Shown here: piece by piece, positions 35,301 to 43,358 of the stretch
Layout: each line of letters starts with the position of its first letter
Position numbering within the stretch: the stretch's first letter is position 1
Made by a program: the position numbers and the translations under genes
Notes under the pieces: model-generated
Told to the model about the DNA's origin: nothing
Database searches by the model: none
What the model saw: only the letters and a program-made list of their open reading frames with translations
Assembly: GCA_016702605.1 (NCBI GenBank)
Contig: JADJDQ010000021.1
Coordinates: forward strand, 496,001-560,000
Length of the DNA stretch: 64,000 bases
DNA from: Candidatus Intricatilinea gracilis
GTDB lineage: Bacteria; Pseudomonadota; Gammaproteobacteria; Burkholderiales; Burkholderiaceae_C
Direction of reading: 5' to 3'

Positions 35301-35680
35301 TCGAACACCAGCTTGCGCCCGATGATCAACCCGACCAGCAGCACCAGCCCGACCGGATAGGCCAGGCCCTGGGCCAGCTCGCGGCGGCTCGAGTCCAGCG
35401 TGAGCCCCAAGCGGCGCGGCGCCTGGTTGCTGGCCGACAGCGGACAGACATTGCGCCACACACCCGGCGCCAGCACGAAGACCAGCGGCAGCAGCGGCAC
35501 GGCCAGGCCCCACAACAACACCAGACCTAGTTCGGGACGCAGCACCAGCGTGGCGATGAGTGCCAGGGTGCTCAGCAGCGTCAGGCCACGCAGCACCGCC
35601 CACACCGCAGGCGGCAGCATGCTGTCGAGCTCGGTGACACGGCGGAAAAGGTTCGGCGCGCTTGTGGGCACGTGGGACAT
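32330..35680 (-). CDS. Three-part redox fusion: membrane Fe-S domain, 2Fe-2S ferredoxin, FAD oxidoreductase
   Basis: This 1116-residue fusion starts with a membrane region (residues ~25-350, several helices). It resembles NosR/FixG-like Fe-S proteins, with C79, C158/C162 and a classic CTPCVGCAKNC site (C184/187/190/194) for a [4Fe-4S] cluster. A Pro/Asp-rich linker (~400-510) contains seven 4-residue repeats. A ferredoxin domain (~520-600) follows, with C526, C534, C539, C552 and C577. The usual third cysteine of the CxxxxCxxC loop is D542. A flavin reductase domain (~650-1040) has FAD motif GNGIAGL and NAD motif GAGLLGIETAD, and a long C-terminal tail follows. It should move electrons between NAD(P)H and a membrane or soluble acceptor. 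AGGAG precedes the ATG. Confidence 0.87.
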   Translation of the reverse strand: MSHVPTSAPNLFRRVTELDSMLPPAVWAVLRGLTLLSTLALIATLVLRPELGLVLLWGLAVPLLPLVFVLAPGVWRNVCPLSASNQAPRRLGLTLDSSRRELAQGLAYPVGLVLLVGLIIGRKLVFDQSGVASAGLIAGLLLAALLGGVLFKGKSGWCSSICPLLPVQRLLGQTPYLTVASTQCTPCVGCAKNCYDAAPGIATLADHYDAEPGYRNYRRWFAMMFPGLVLGYFMVPDLAPALGQAVPAPMVAGLPVAHTGAAALIAGQMLLFMGASLLLLRLLEQLIGGARNLVPVLGAALGITIYYAFAAPAWADTLHGLVGALGWRTGEQVGTVWVDLIRAAVMAITVVWVRRSMQAEQAFVREMVEPTGRQMSSPAAMLMPTSLATTGLHSFAGAPGRGHRGVATGPGPFDRADDQAGQPADEQVDDRATDRAFDRAGGTTTPGTPSNATTSDFTGLESTAPAQGVAAANTLPAALGVAVDRAVPHPATATPHTGRAELHIAPEGRRAPLHIGKTLLDALESCGAAVQPGCRSGQCGADAVHIHSGAACLGAMGPDERATLARLGHGDNVRLACVTRVRKAGLVAIELLNAGTVPEAGVATGMAVDGGKPGAVAAPGGRSGAVGNWAPSRRLLAQARPTWDAGIRRVVIVGNGIAGLTAAETLRAHHPQCEIHLIGREKQASYLRTAVTGLISQRHQLSELALRPDAWYAEQRIHCWLNTRATELDTDHQTLTLASSEALRYDRLILAMGANAWVPQSLDGFGVPGSFVLRSAADALALRAFVQRYGARRAVVLGAGLLGIETADALHQMGLAVHLLAQGDQVMEHRLDRDAAALVAAQLRHIGIKVSTHAQLRSLHRSGSERLSRVRLTSGQVIEAELLVVCTGARADITLAEAAGIAVDRGVLVDEHLRSSAAGVYACGDVAQTATALPGLWAPAAEQGRIAALNALGLVTRYEHQVPVVTLKLTGLHVRSAGQLHAEGPGQIELCHRPPTAANRPAPPGAPDTPARALTHFHTAERYTKVVVEIDAKGREHVLGAIVVGDDPDGDDILAAACAGASSSSLGATLMQRPWQRQRGELIEPRPHSLTPARPVPHDEPAGVESAPPRKPRRVA
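34361..34444. repeat. 12-nt tandem repeat in the redox fusion linker
   Basis: Seven consecutive 12-nt units (84 bp) encode FDRA, DDQA, GQPA, DEQV, DDRA, TDRA and FDRA in the minus-strand gene. The protein-level period of 4 is clear, while the DNA has diverged. It lies in the linker before the ferredoxin domain and looks like a slippage-prone spacer. Confidence 0.85.
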
Positions 35681-35901
35681 CGACGACTACTCCTGGCGGC
35701 CGAGCAGCGGCAAGTCGCCGCCCGGTCTGGCCACGAAGGTAGCCGCGCAAGGCCGGAAAAGTCGTCAGCGAACGCAGCCAAGCGTAAGCGTCGTCAGCCC
35801 CGCGACCTCGAGTGTGAGTGGATGTGCCGCCTTGCGAGCGCCTGTCAGCAAGCGTCGCAAGACGTGCGGCTCGATCTCGTGCCGACGTGGCACTTGTTCG
35901 C

Positions 35902-38385
35902 TTATTCGATCGGCGTGAGCTTGGCCACCGACAGCGCCAGCCACTTGGCGCCGTGGCGGCCGAAGTTGACCTGGGCGCGCGCGTCGTTGCCTGTGCCTTC
36001 GAGCGTGAGCACCACACCTTCGCCGAACTTGTTGTGGAACACACTCATGCCCTGGCGCAGGCCGTGGCCGGCGGCCTTGGCGGCGCTGTTGGCCATGGCG
36101 GTGGGCAGGGGCGGGGGGCGGAAGACTTCGGCTTCGCTCGATGACGACGAACTGCCCGGCCGCCAGCCCTCATTGCGCCCGGTGCCGACCACGCCGTGTA
36201 ATCCACTGCCGCGTTGCCAGGCCTGCTGATACTGCTGCGCGTAACCCGAGCCGAAGCCCTGCTGTTTGGGCGTGATCCACTTCAGCGCGGCTTCGGGCAA
36301 CTCGTCGAAGAAGCGGCTCTTGATGTTGTAGCGCGTCTGCCCGTGCAGCATGCGGGTCTGGCAAAAACTCATGTACAGGCGCTGGCGGGCGCGGGTGATG
36401 GCCACGTACATGAGGCGGCGTTCTTCTTCCAGCCCGTCGCCGCCGCCCTTGCTGCTGATCTGGGTGACCGAGTTCTCGTGCGGGAACAGGCCTTCTTCCA
36501 GGCCGGTGATGAACACGGCGTCGAACTCCAGGCCCTTGGCAGCGTGCACCGTCATGAGCTGCACGGCGTCCTGCCCGGCCTGTGCCTGGTTGTCGCCGGC
36601 TTCGAGCGCGGCGTGGGTCAGGAAGGCCGCCAGCGGCGACAGGATCTCGCCGGTGTCGGCGTCGGGCAGCAGGTTCACGGCGGCCAGCGCATCGGGTTCA
36701 CCCGGGCCGGGTTCGGCGATGCTGCCGGGTGGTGCGGTCTCGTCCACCGGCAGGGCGACGGCGTCCTTGCCGAAACCCTCCTGCGTCACGAAGGCTTCGG
36801 CCGCATTGACGAGTTCTTCCAGGTTCTCGATCCGGTCCTGGCCTTCCTTCTCATTGCGGTAGAACTCGATCAGGCCCACCGTGGCGAGCATGCGTTCGAT
36901 GATCATGCGCAGCGTCTCGCCGCGGGTGGCCTCGTGCAGGTCGTCGATGAGTTTGTTGAAGCCGGCCAGCTTGGCTCCCGCCGCGCCGCTGACGGCACTC
37001 ACGCTCTGGTACAGGCTGCGGCCGCTGGCGCGTGCGGCGTCCTGCAGCGTCTCGACCGAGCGGGCACCGATGCCACGCGCCGGGAAGTTCACCACCCGCA
37101 GAAAACTCGTGTCGTCGTTCGGGTTCTCGATCAGGCGCAGATAAGCCAGCGCATGTTTGACCTCGGCGCGCTCGAAGAAGCGCAGGCCGCCGTACACGCG
37201 GTAGGCGATGCCGGCGTTGAACAGCGCCGATTCGATGACCCGCGACTGCGCGTTGCTGCGGTAGAGCACCGCCTGCTCCACAAAGCGCGTGCCCGAGCGC
37301 ACGAGCTGCTGGATCTCCTCGATCAGCCACTGCGCCTCGGCGAAATCACTGGTGGCTTCGAACACCCGCACCGGTTCACCCGGGCCGGCTTCGGTGCGCA
37401 GGTTCTTGCCCAGGCGCCCGGCGTTGTGGGCGATGAGTGCGTTGGCGCTGTCCAGGATGTTGCCGAAGCTGCGGTAGTTGCGCTCGAGCTTGATGACCTT
37501 GGCGACGTGGTACTCGCGCTCGAAGTCGGCCATGTTGCCGACCTGCGCGCCGCGAAAGCCGTAGATGCTCTGGTCGTCGTCGCCCACCGCGAACAGCGCC
37601 GCTACGTCGCGCTCGCCGGGTTGGCCTGCAAACATGCGCAACCAGGCGTATTGCAGCCGGTTGGTGTCCTGAAACTCGTCGACCAGGATGTGCCTGAAAC
37701 GCCGGCGGTAATGCTCGCGCAGCTCGGGGTGATCACGCAGCAGCTCGTAGCTGCGCAGCATGAGTTCGGCAAAGTCGACCACACCCTCGCGCTGGCACTG
37801 GTCCTCGTAGGCCTGGTAGATCTCGACCAGCTTGGCGGTGTGTACGTCCTTGATGTCGACGTCCTTGGGCCGGCGGCCGTCGTCCTTGCTGCCGGCGATG
37901 AACCAGGCCACCTGCTTGGGCACGTAGCGTTCCTCGTCCAGGTTCATGGCCTTGATGAGGCGCTTGACGGCGCTCTGGCTGTCGCCCGTGTCGATGATCT
38001 GGAAGCTCTGCGGCAGGTTGGCCATCTTCCAGTGCGCGCGCAGGAAGCGGTTGCACAGGCCGTGGAAGGTGCCGATCCACATGCCGCGGGCGTTGACCGG
38101 CAGCATGGTGGTCAGGCGCGTGAGCATCTCCTTGGCCGCCTTGTTGGTGAAGGTCACGGCCATCACCCCACCGGGCGACACCTGGCCGGTCTGCAGCAAC
38201 CAGGCGATGCGGGTGGTGAGCACACGCGTCTTGCCCGACCCCGCGCCGGCCAGGATGAGCGCCGGTTCTGCCGGCAGCGTCACCGCTTCGAGCTGCTCGG
38301 GGTTGAGTTTGTCCAGCAAGCGCGCCGAACCGGCGCTGGGGCTGGGCGCCGCGGCAAGCGCGTCGTCATCGAATGGCAAGGACAT
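35902..38385 (-). CDS. uvrD: DNA helicase II
   Basis: This 827-residue superfamily 1A helicase acts in nucleotide excision and mismatch repair. The motifs are intact: Q-motif LNPEQLEAV, Walker A AGAGSGKT, motif II VDEFQDTN, motif III GDDDQSIYGFRGA, motif IV, motif V TVHAAKGLEFD and motif VI VAITRAR. The ATG at 38385 is chosen because UvrD folds begin with the residues just after it; a longer frame to 38460 would overlap the divergent patatin gene. The C-terminal Gly/Ser-rich segment (NEGWRPGSSSSSS) and a Tudor-like end (GVVLTLEG) are typical. Confidence 0.93.
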   Translation of the reverse strand: MSLPFDDDALAAAPSPSAGSARLLDKLNPEQLEAVTLPAEPALILAGAGSGKTRVLTTRIAWLLQTGQVSPGGVMAVTFTNKAAKEMLTRLTTMLPVNARGMWIGTFHGLCNRFLRAHWKMANLPQSFQIIDTGDSQSAVKRLIKAMNLDEERYVPKQVAWFIAGSKDDGRRPKDVDIKDVHTAKLVEIYQAYEDQCQREGVVDFAELMLRSYELLRDHPELREHYRRRFRHILVDEFQDTNRLQYAWLRMFAGQPGERDVAALFAVGDDDQSIYGFRGAQVGNMADFEREYHVAKVIKLERNYRSFGNILDSANALIAHNAGRLGKNLRTEAGPGEPVRVFEATSDFAEAQWLIEEIQQLVRSGTRFVEQAVLYRSNAQSRVIESALFNAGIAYRVYGGLRFFERAEVKHALAYLRLIENPNDDTSFLRVVNFPARGIGARSVETLQDAARASGRSLYQSVSAVSGAAGAKLAGFNKLIDDLHEATRGETLRMIIERMLATVGLIEFYRNEKEGQDRIENLEELVNAAEAFVTQEGFGKDAVALPVDETAPPGSIAEPGPGEPDALAAVNLLPDADTGEILSPLAAFLTHAALEAGDNQAQAGQDAVQLMTVHAAKGLEFDAVFITGLEEGLFPHENSVTQISSKGGGDGLEEERRLMYVAITRARQRLYMSFCQTRMLHGQTRYNIKSRFFDELPEAALKWITPKQQGFGSGYAQQYQQAWQRGSGLHGVVGTGRNEGWRPGSSSSSSEAEVFRPPPLPTAMANSAAKAAGHGLRQGMSVFHNKFGEGVVLTLEGTGNDARAQVNFGRHGAKWLALSVAKLTPIE

Positions 38386-38419
38386 CGAGGCATTGTAGGA
38401 AGCAGCCACACTCGCACCC

Positions 38420-39553
38420 ATGACAGCAACTTCCACTTCGACCGAACTCGCCGACACCACGTCGGCTGCCGCGGCGCCGTCGATCGTGCGCTACAGCGGC
38501 CGGCGACTGCCACTGCGCCTGGCGCTGCAAGGCGGCGGCGCCCACGGTGCCTACACCTGGGGCGTGCTTGACGCCCTGCTCGAAAGTGCTCGTTTCGACA
38601 TCGACCACATCAGCGGCACCAGCGCCGGCGCCATGAATGCTGTGGTGCTGGCGCAGGGCTGGACGGCCGCGCTGGCCGCCGGCAGGTCGCCCGAGGAAGG
38701 CGCCCGCGACGCGTTGCAACGCTTCTGGCACGCCGTGGCCAAACAGGCACCGGTCGACTGGGGTGGCATCCACGGCGACGCCGCCGAACCGGCCCTGTCG
38801 CCCGCCACCCGGCTGCTGATGCAGTGGTCGCAGCTGCTGTCGCCCTATCAGCTCAACCCGCTGGCGCGCAACCCGCTGCGCGACCTGCTGGCCGAACAGG
38901 TCGACTTCGAACTGCTGAGCACCAGCTGCCCCATCACCCTGCACCTGGCCGCCACCCACGCCAACACGGGCCGGCTCAAGCTCTTCGGCAACCAGCCCGG
39001 CCACGGCCCGCTGACGGTGGACGCCGCCATGGCCTCTGCCTGCCTGCCCACGCTGCAGGCGGCGGTGGTGATCGACGGCGAACCGTATTGGGACGGCGGC
39101 TACAGCGCCAACCCACCGCTGCTGCCGCTGGTGCATGGGGCAGGCGCATGCGACGTGCTGATCGTGATGCTCGCCCCGCTGACCTGGGGCGACACACCCA
39201 CCAAGGCGGCCGACATCCGCGGCCGCGCCGTCGAACTCGCCTTCAACGCCGCCTTCGTGCGCGAGGCCCAACTGCTCGCCGCCTTCACCCCCACGGTGGG
39301 TACTGCGCACGGCTGGCTCGTCAAACTCACCCGCACCCTGTTGCCCATCGCCGTGCCGGTGGGTGCGCCACGCTGGCACCTGATCGACGCCGACCTGGGC
39401 CACCTGCCCAGCGAAACCAAACTCATTGCCCGGCGCGATTTCTTCGATCATCTGCGTGACATGGGGCGGGCGCGGGCGCAGGACTGGTTGGTGCATGACG
39501 CCGGGAAGGTTGGCAGGCTGTCGAGTGTGGATCTGGGGGAATTGCTGGCTTGA
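38420..39553 (+). CDS. Patatin-like phospholipase
   Basis: This 377-residue protein has the patatin hydrolase features: the oxyanion Gly-rich motif QGGGAHGAY (~residue 37), the nucleophile elbow GTSAG (~72) and the dyad aspartate motif DGGYSANPP (~230). It would hydrolyse phospholipids or other lipid esters; some family members process poly-hydroxyalkanoate or act in secretion. No signal peptide; the Thr/Ser-rich start (residues 1-22) is unstructured. Divergent from uvrD. Confidence 0.9.
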   Translation: MTATSTSTELADTTSAAAAPSIVRYSGRRLPLRLALQGGGAHGAYTWGVLDALLESARFDIDHISGTSAGAMNAVVLAQGWTAALAAGRSPEEGARDALQRFWHAVAKQAPVDWGGIHGDAAEPALSPATRLLMQWSQLLSPYQLNPLARNPLRDLLAEQVDFELLSTSCPITLHLAATHANTGRLKLFGNQPGHGPLTVDAAMASACLPTLQAAVVIDGEPYWDGGYSANPPLLPLVHGAGACDVLIVMLAPLTWGDTPTKAADIRGRAVELAFNAAFVREAQLLAAFTPTVGTAHGWLVKLTRTLLPIAVPVGAPRWHLIDADLGHLPSETKLIARRDFFDHLRDMGRARAQDWLVHDAGKVGRLSSVDLGELLA

Positions 39554-39631
39554 AGGGGCGACCCAACCTTTGTAAGGTCCGGATGCCCGTTCAGGCTCCG
39601 GTCGACAACAGTGCGTATGTCGATGCTTCAG

Positions 39632-40270
39632 TCATTGCTTCTTCTCTCTGGATTTCATTTGTTGAAATACCGATGGATTTGGCCGTTCAAATCGGCGATC
39701 ACCCGGGCCCAATGGATAGTTTTCATTCCGTAAACGTTTGTCGAGCAGGGTGAGGGTTTTGGCATCAAAGCCGATTCGATCCTCTAGAGGTCCATAGTGG
39801 TAGTCAATATTCGGCGTGTCAAATTCGCCTGGCAAGTAATCAATTGGAACTGGCTCAAATTTTGTCGAGTTCATCTTTCCAACTCGATGGCTCTGACTGG
39901 TTTGAATTGGCCCCCAATCTTCATCTCGAATGAGGGATAAACCACCAAGTGCAATTAATACAACGTACCATTTGCCTTCTTTCTGATCCAACATCACTGG
40001 CTTCTGTCGTCGGAATAGCTGTGTCACCCGCCCACGCGGCGGCCCTGCATCGAAACTCATCTCGGTGTTGCGCAGGATGGCGTTTCCGTATTTGCTGAAC
40101 CGGCTCAGCCGCTCGTAGGTGAACTTGAGGTGCACCAAGATCACCCGGCCGTCGTGCAGTTGCACCTCCTCGTCCCAACTCAGATCGAAGAATGGCGGGT
40201 AGAAAAAGCCGGTGAGAAATGGCCAACTGGCCAGAGTACCCAGTAGGATGGCCGTGCGGCGTGTTGTCAT
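39632..40270 (-). CDS. Hypothetical protein in a low-GC patch
   Basis: This 212-residue protein has a hydrophobic start (AILLGTLASWPFLTGFFYP), which may be a signal or an anchor, then a soluble domain with repeated aromatic residues. I do not recognise the family. Base composition is clearly lower in GC than the neighbours, which suggests recent acquisition. Its ATG overlaps the stop of a short upstream ORF (ATGA), hinting at coupling. The next gene downstream is the convergent patatin gene. Confidence 0.65.
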   Translation of the reverse strand: MTTRRTAILLGTLASWPFLTGFFYPPFFDLSWDEEVQLHDGRVILVHLKFTYERLSRFSKYGNAILRNTEMSFDAGPPRGRVTQLFRRQKPVMLDQKEGKWYVVLIALGGLSLIRDEDWGPIQTSQSHRVGKMNSTKFEPVPIDYLPGEFDTPNIDYHYGPLEDRIGFDAKTLTLLDKRLRNENYPLGPGDRRFERPNPSVFQQMKSREKKQ

Positions 40271-40512
40271 GTTTTTTCGGTTGGTTGGTTGGTTGTCCCG
40301 GCGTCCGGGGTCATGTCTTTTGGATTGAATACTCGGTACCTGTGTTCTTCGTATGGGTCAGCATCTGGCCATGCTTCCAATGTAGTGCGCGAAATTCGCA
40401 ATCGCAGTTGACCCAGTCGTACTCTTGGGGGGAGGGATGCAGAAACCTGCTTCGTTCGCTGTAGTCGGTTGAGCGTCGAAGTGTGGCGTGGCAGAGTGCC
40501 TGGTGACATCAA
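40267..40512 (-). CDS. Small hypothetical ORF coupled to the downstream orphan gene
   Basis: This 81-codon frame ends in an ATGA overlap with the downstream start. The last ~40 residues (WPDADPYEEHRYRVFNPKD) look protein-like, but the first half is basic and low-complexity. An alternative frame over the same stretch also reads as protein-like. It may be the 3' remnant of a frameshifted gene. A (GGTT)4 repeat lies inside its 3' end. Confidence 0.35.
   Translation of the reverse strand: MMSPGTLPRHTSTLNRLQRTKQVSASLPPRVRLGQLRLRISRTTLEAWPDADPYEEHRYRVFNPKDMTPDAGTTNQPTEKT
40279..40294. repeat. (GGTT)4 tetranucleotide repeat
   Basis: Four perfect GGTT units lie within the 3' end of the small minus-strand ORF and 9 bases upstream of the next start, beside a T6 run (40272-40277). 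Slippage would alter the frame and length of the upstream ORF and its translational coupling. Confidence 0.9.
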
Positions 40513-40526
40513 ACTGGTGGTTTGAT
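40508..40526. promoter_or_regulatory. FitAB operator candidate
   Basis: ATCAAAC-TGGTG-GTTTGAT is a perfect 7-bp inverted repeat with a 5-nt spacer, 31 nt upstream of the antitoxin ATG. RHH antitoxins autoregulate through such repeats in the promoter, so this is the likely FitA binding site. Confidence 0.6.
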
Positions 40527-40557
40527 AGCATGAAGCTCAATTTCAGGAGCCGCTGCC

Positions 40558-40791
40558 ATGGCCTCACTCACCGTCAGAAACCTTCCGGATGCCACGCATC
40601 GCTCGCTCAAGCTGCGGGCGCAGCAGAACGGTCGCAGCACAGAGGCCGAGATCCGGCTCATCCTCGAAGCTGCGGTGGCGCCAAGGCTGGGCCTGGGGTC
40701 CGCGCTCGCTGCGGTGGGCCGCAGCCTTGGAGGTGTAGACCTGGACATCCGGCGTGATGCCGGCCCTGTCGAACCGGCGGAGTTCGAGTGA
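40558..40791 (+). CDS. fitA: FitA-like ribbon-helix-helix antitoxin
   Basis: This 77-residue antitoxin has a short Arc/MetJ-type N-terminal domain (SLTVRNLPDATHRSLKLRA, residues 3-21) and an acidic, flexible C-terminus that would wrap the toxin. It binds DNA as a dimer at the promoter and neutralises the PIN toxin. The stop overlaps the toxin GTG by 4 nt (GTGA), so the two are coupled. VapB-type antitoxins are the alternative name. Confidence 0.85.
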   Translation: MASLTVRNLPDATHRSLKLRAQQNGRSTEAEIRLILEAAVAPRLGLGSALAAVGRSLGGVDLDIRRDAGPVEPAEFE

Positions 40792-41213
40792 TCATCCTCG
40801 ACACCAACGTCGTCTCGGAGCCGCTGCGCCCCAACCCCGACCCGACCGTTCTGGCCTGGCTGGACCGGCAGCAACCTGAAACGCTTTACCTCACCGCCGT
40901 GAACATGGCCGAACTGTTGGCGGGCGTCGAGGTGCTCCCCGCCGGCAAACGTCGCGCCAACCTCGAGGTCGCCATCGTCGGGCAGGTCTTGTCGCTGTTC
41001 GATGGGCGCATCCTGCCGTTCGACCTGCTGGCCGCCCGGGCGTTTGCGCGGCTCAACGCCACTGCCCAGGCCACGGGTCAGACCATCGGCTTTGCCGATT
41101 GCGCCATCGCCGCCATTGCGTCCGCACATGGATTTGCCGTCGCCACGCGCAACGTGCGCGACTTCAGTGCGACAGGCGTCGAGTTGATCAATCCCTGGAC
41201 CACGGCGGCTTGA
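40788..41213 (+). CDS. fitB: FitB/VapC-type PIN-domain toxin
   Basis: This 141-residue PIN ribonuclease starts with GTG overlapping the antitoxin stop. The acidic metal-binding residues are all present: D5 (ILDTNVVSE), E42 (NMAELLAG), D104 (GFADCAIAAIA) and D125 (RNVRDF). The domain length and the FitA partner match the FitAB family. It would cleave tRNA or rRNA when the antitoxin is lost. Intact in sequence. Confidence 0.88.
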   Translation: MIILDTNVVSEPLRPNPDPTVLAWLDRQQPETLYLTAVNMAELLAGVEVLPAGKRRANLEVAIVGQVLSLFDGRILPFDLLAARAFARLNATAQATGQTIGFADCAIAAIASAHGFAVATRNVRDFSATGVELINPWTTAA

Positions 41214-41309
41214 GCGGCCGGTTCAGTCAGAGGGCCGGTGGTGCCAGGCGGGTGTTAGGGTCCAGTTCTGCCCATGCACCATCGCGGCAGATGTCAGGAG
41301 TCGTTCACC

Positions 41310-41942
41310 ATGCCTGAATCAGAAGCCCCGCACGTCGATGATCTGCTGCCGCTGCGTCGGCGCTTTCTGCTGCGTGGCGGCGCAGTGCTGCTGGGCCTTG
41401 CTGGCGCCGTACCTGTTCGGGCTGCGGCCGATGCCGGCACGCCCTCGCCTGGCCAAGCTCCGAAATTCACGATCAGCCGCGCGCAGATCGTCGCGGCACT
41501 CGCCACCCAGTTCCCCCAACGCCGGCGCATGGCCGAGGTGTTCGACGTCGACCTGGGCATGCCGCGACTGGCGCTGGACCCGGCGCGCAACCTCATCCTG
41601 ACAGACTTCGACCTCGTGGCCACCGAGACGCTGTTCACGCGCCAGACGGTGCGCGGCGTGGCTGGCTTTGCCTGCGGGCTGCGTTACGCCGCAGCCGACC
41701 ACAGCGTGCGCCTGGCGCGGGTGGCGCTCGAGCGGCTGGATCTGGCGGGTGTGGGTGAACCGGCGGCCAGCCAGTTGCAGCTGGTCGGCCACAACGTGGC
41801 GCAAGGCCTGCTGGAGAACTATCTCGTCCACACCCTGGCGCCCGAGCAGGTGCGCCTGCTCGACGCCATGGCGCTGGTGCCCGCCACGTTCACGGTGACG
41901 GCAACCGGCATCACCGTGGGGTTCAAGCCCGGGCTGGGCTGA
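41310..41942 (+). CDS. DUF1439-like periplasmic protein
   Basis: This 210-residue protein has an N-terminal export signal with a twin-arginine-like segment (LRRRFLLRGGAVLLGLAGAV). The mature domain (FTISRAQIVAALATQFP..., DVDLGMPRLAL) resembles the DUF1439/YceB family of Gram-negative cell-envelope proteins, of unknown function. Start choice: CAGGAG lies 9 nt before the ATG at 41310. A Tat signal is possible, but only RR plus hydrophobic core is visible. Confidence 0.65.
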   Translation: MPESEAPHVDDLLPLRRRFLLRGGAVLLGLAGAVPVRAAADAGTPSPGQAPKFTISRAQIVAALATQFPQRRRMAEVFDVDLGMPRLALDPARNLILTDFDLVATETLFTRQTVRGVAGFACGLRYAAADHSVRLARVALERLDLAGVGEPAASQLQLVGHNVAQGLLENYLVHTLAPEQVRLLDAMALVPATFTVTATGITVGFKPGLG

Positions 41943-42085
41943 CGGCGCACGGCCTTGATTTCCGTGGGGCGCAAGGCGCCACTTTGGCGGCAGCCCAATT
42001 GCGGGCGATCGCCATACCACGGCGCCGATGGTGGCATCGTCCAGGCCACATGGGCCTACGGCCGGCCGCCTCACTAGAATCAGCC

Positions 42086-42114
42086 ACCGGGCCCAACGTC
42101 GGCGCCCGGTTTTT
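42086..42114 (+). terminator. Terminator hairpin upstream of guaC
   Basis: ACCGGGC...GCCCGGT forms a 7-bp stem with an 11-nt loop, followed by a T5 tract (42110-42114). It lies 144 nt after the DUF1439-like gene and 180 nt before guaC, in a 351-bp gap that otherwise shows nothing I can assign. It terminates the upstream gene or could be part of a guaC leader. Confidence 0.6.
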
Positions 42115-42293
42115 CTTGCCTGCTCGGGCTCGGTGTTTTGCCGGGTGTCCGCCGGGCGGCAAGGCCGGGGCCGGGCAAGCGCTCGCAGCCCTGGCCGGCA
42201 CACTGCAACAACGTGCGGCCACCCTAGCGTCTGTGGCCATCCCCGTGCTGAACAGCTGGATGCCGCAGCGACTGCGCAGACCTTTGCACCACC

Positions 42294-43271
42294 ATGGATA
42301 TCTTCGACTACGACAACGTCTTGCTGTTGCCGCGCAAATGCCGCGTCGACAGCCGCGCCGAGTGTGACGCCTCGACCCTGTTCGGCGGGCGCCGCTTCGC
42401 CCTGCCGGTGGTGCCGGCCAACATGAAGACGGTGCTCAACGAGAACCTGGCGGCCTGGCTGGCGACCCACGGCTACTTCTACGTGATGCACCGCTTCGAC
42501 CTGGACAACGTGGCGTTCGCCAAACGCATGCGCGACCAGGGCCTGTACGTGTCGATCAGCTCGGGCGTGAAACCGGCCGACTTCGCCGTGATCGACCGCC
42601 TGGCCGTCGAAGGTGTGGGCGCCGACTACATCACCATCGACATCGCCCACGGCCATGCCGACAGCGTGCAGCGCACCATCGCCCATATCAAGCAGCGCCT
42701 GCCGCAGGCCTTCGTCATCGCCGGCAACGTGGGCACACCCGAGGCGGTGATCGACCTCGAGAACTGGGGCGCCGACGCCACCAAGGTCGGCATCGGCCCG
42801 GGCAAGGTGTGCATCACGCGGCTGAAGACCGGTTTCGGCACCGGCGGCTGGCAGCTCAGCGCGCTGAAGTGGTGTGCCCGCGTGGCGACCAAACCCATCA
42901 TTGCCGACGGCGGCATCCGCCACCACGGCGACATCGCCAAGAGCGTGCGCTTCGGCGCCGCCATGGTGATGGTGGGCAGCCTGTTCGCCGGCCACGAGGA
43001 GTCGCCCGGCTCAACGGTCGAAGTCGACGGCAAGCTCTACAAGGAGTACTACGGCTCGGCCAGCGACTTCAACAAGGGTGAATACAAACACGTCGAAGGC
43101 AAACGCATCCTCGAACCCATCAAGGGCCGGCTCGCCGACACCCTGATCGAGATGCGCGAAGACCTGCAGAGCTCGATCAGTTATTCAGGCGGCAAGACGT
43201 TGTCGGACCTGCGCCGGGTGAACTACGTGATACTGGGCGGCGAGAACGCGGGTGAGCACCTGCTGATGTGA
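42294..43271 (+). CDS. guaC: GMP reductase
   Basis: This 325-residue TIM-barrel enzyme reduces GMP to IMP with NADPH for purine interconversion. The start MDIFDYDNVLLLPRKC and the catalytic cysteine loop GIGPGKVCITR are present, as are the phosphate-binding IIADGGIRHHGDIAK and GSLFAGHEESPG. The CBS domains of IMP dehydrogenase are absent, which supports GuaC over GuaB. It stands alone; no purine operator is obvious. Confidence 0.92.
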   Translation: MDIFDYDNVLLLPRKCRVDSRAECDASTLFGGRRFALPVVPANMKTVLNENLAAWLATHGYFYVMHRFDLDNVAFAKRMRDQGLYVSISSGVKPADFAVIDRLAVEGVGADYITIDIAHGHADSVQRTIAHIKQRLPQAFVIAGNVGTPEAVIDLENWGADATKVGIGPGKVCITRLKTGFGTGGWQLSALKWCARVATKPIIADGGIRHHGDIAKSVRFGAAMVMVGSLFAGHEESPGSTVEVDGKLYKEYYGSASDFNKGEYKHVEGKRILEPIKGRLADTLIEMREDLQSSISYSGGKTLSDLRRVNYVILGGENAGEHLLM

Positions 43272-43302
43272 TCGGGCTCGGCCCGACTCGGCTGGCTAAG
43301 CC

Positions 43303-43344
43303 CATGCACGGAGCCGTGCCGCCCCGGTGGCCGCACGGTGCATG
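43303..43344. terminator. Palindromic hairpin between guaC and the DMT gene
   Basis: CATGCAC and GTGCATG pair across an inner GC-rich stem between two convergent genes (guaC and the DMT transporter). It may serve as a bidirectional terminator; no T tract is seen. Confidence 0.4.
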
Positions 43345-43358
43345 CAGTCCGCTCAGTC

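Noticed and set aside
32117..35530. A 1137-codon open frame on the plus strand opposite the redox fusion
   Set aside because: Its translation is Arg/Gly/His-rich and without domains. It is the complementary-strand shadow of a real high-GC gene.
36214..38571. Long plus-strand frame opposite uvrD
   Set aside because: No domain or plausible start; typical antisense shadow of the helicase gene.
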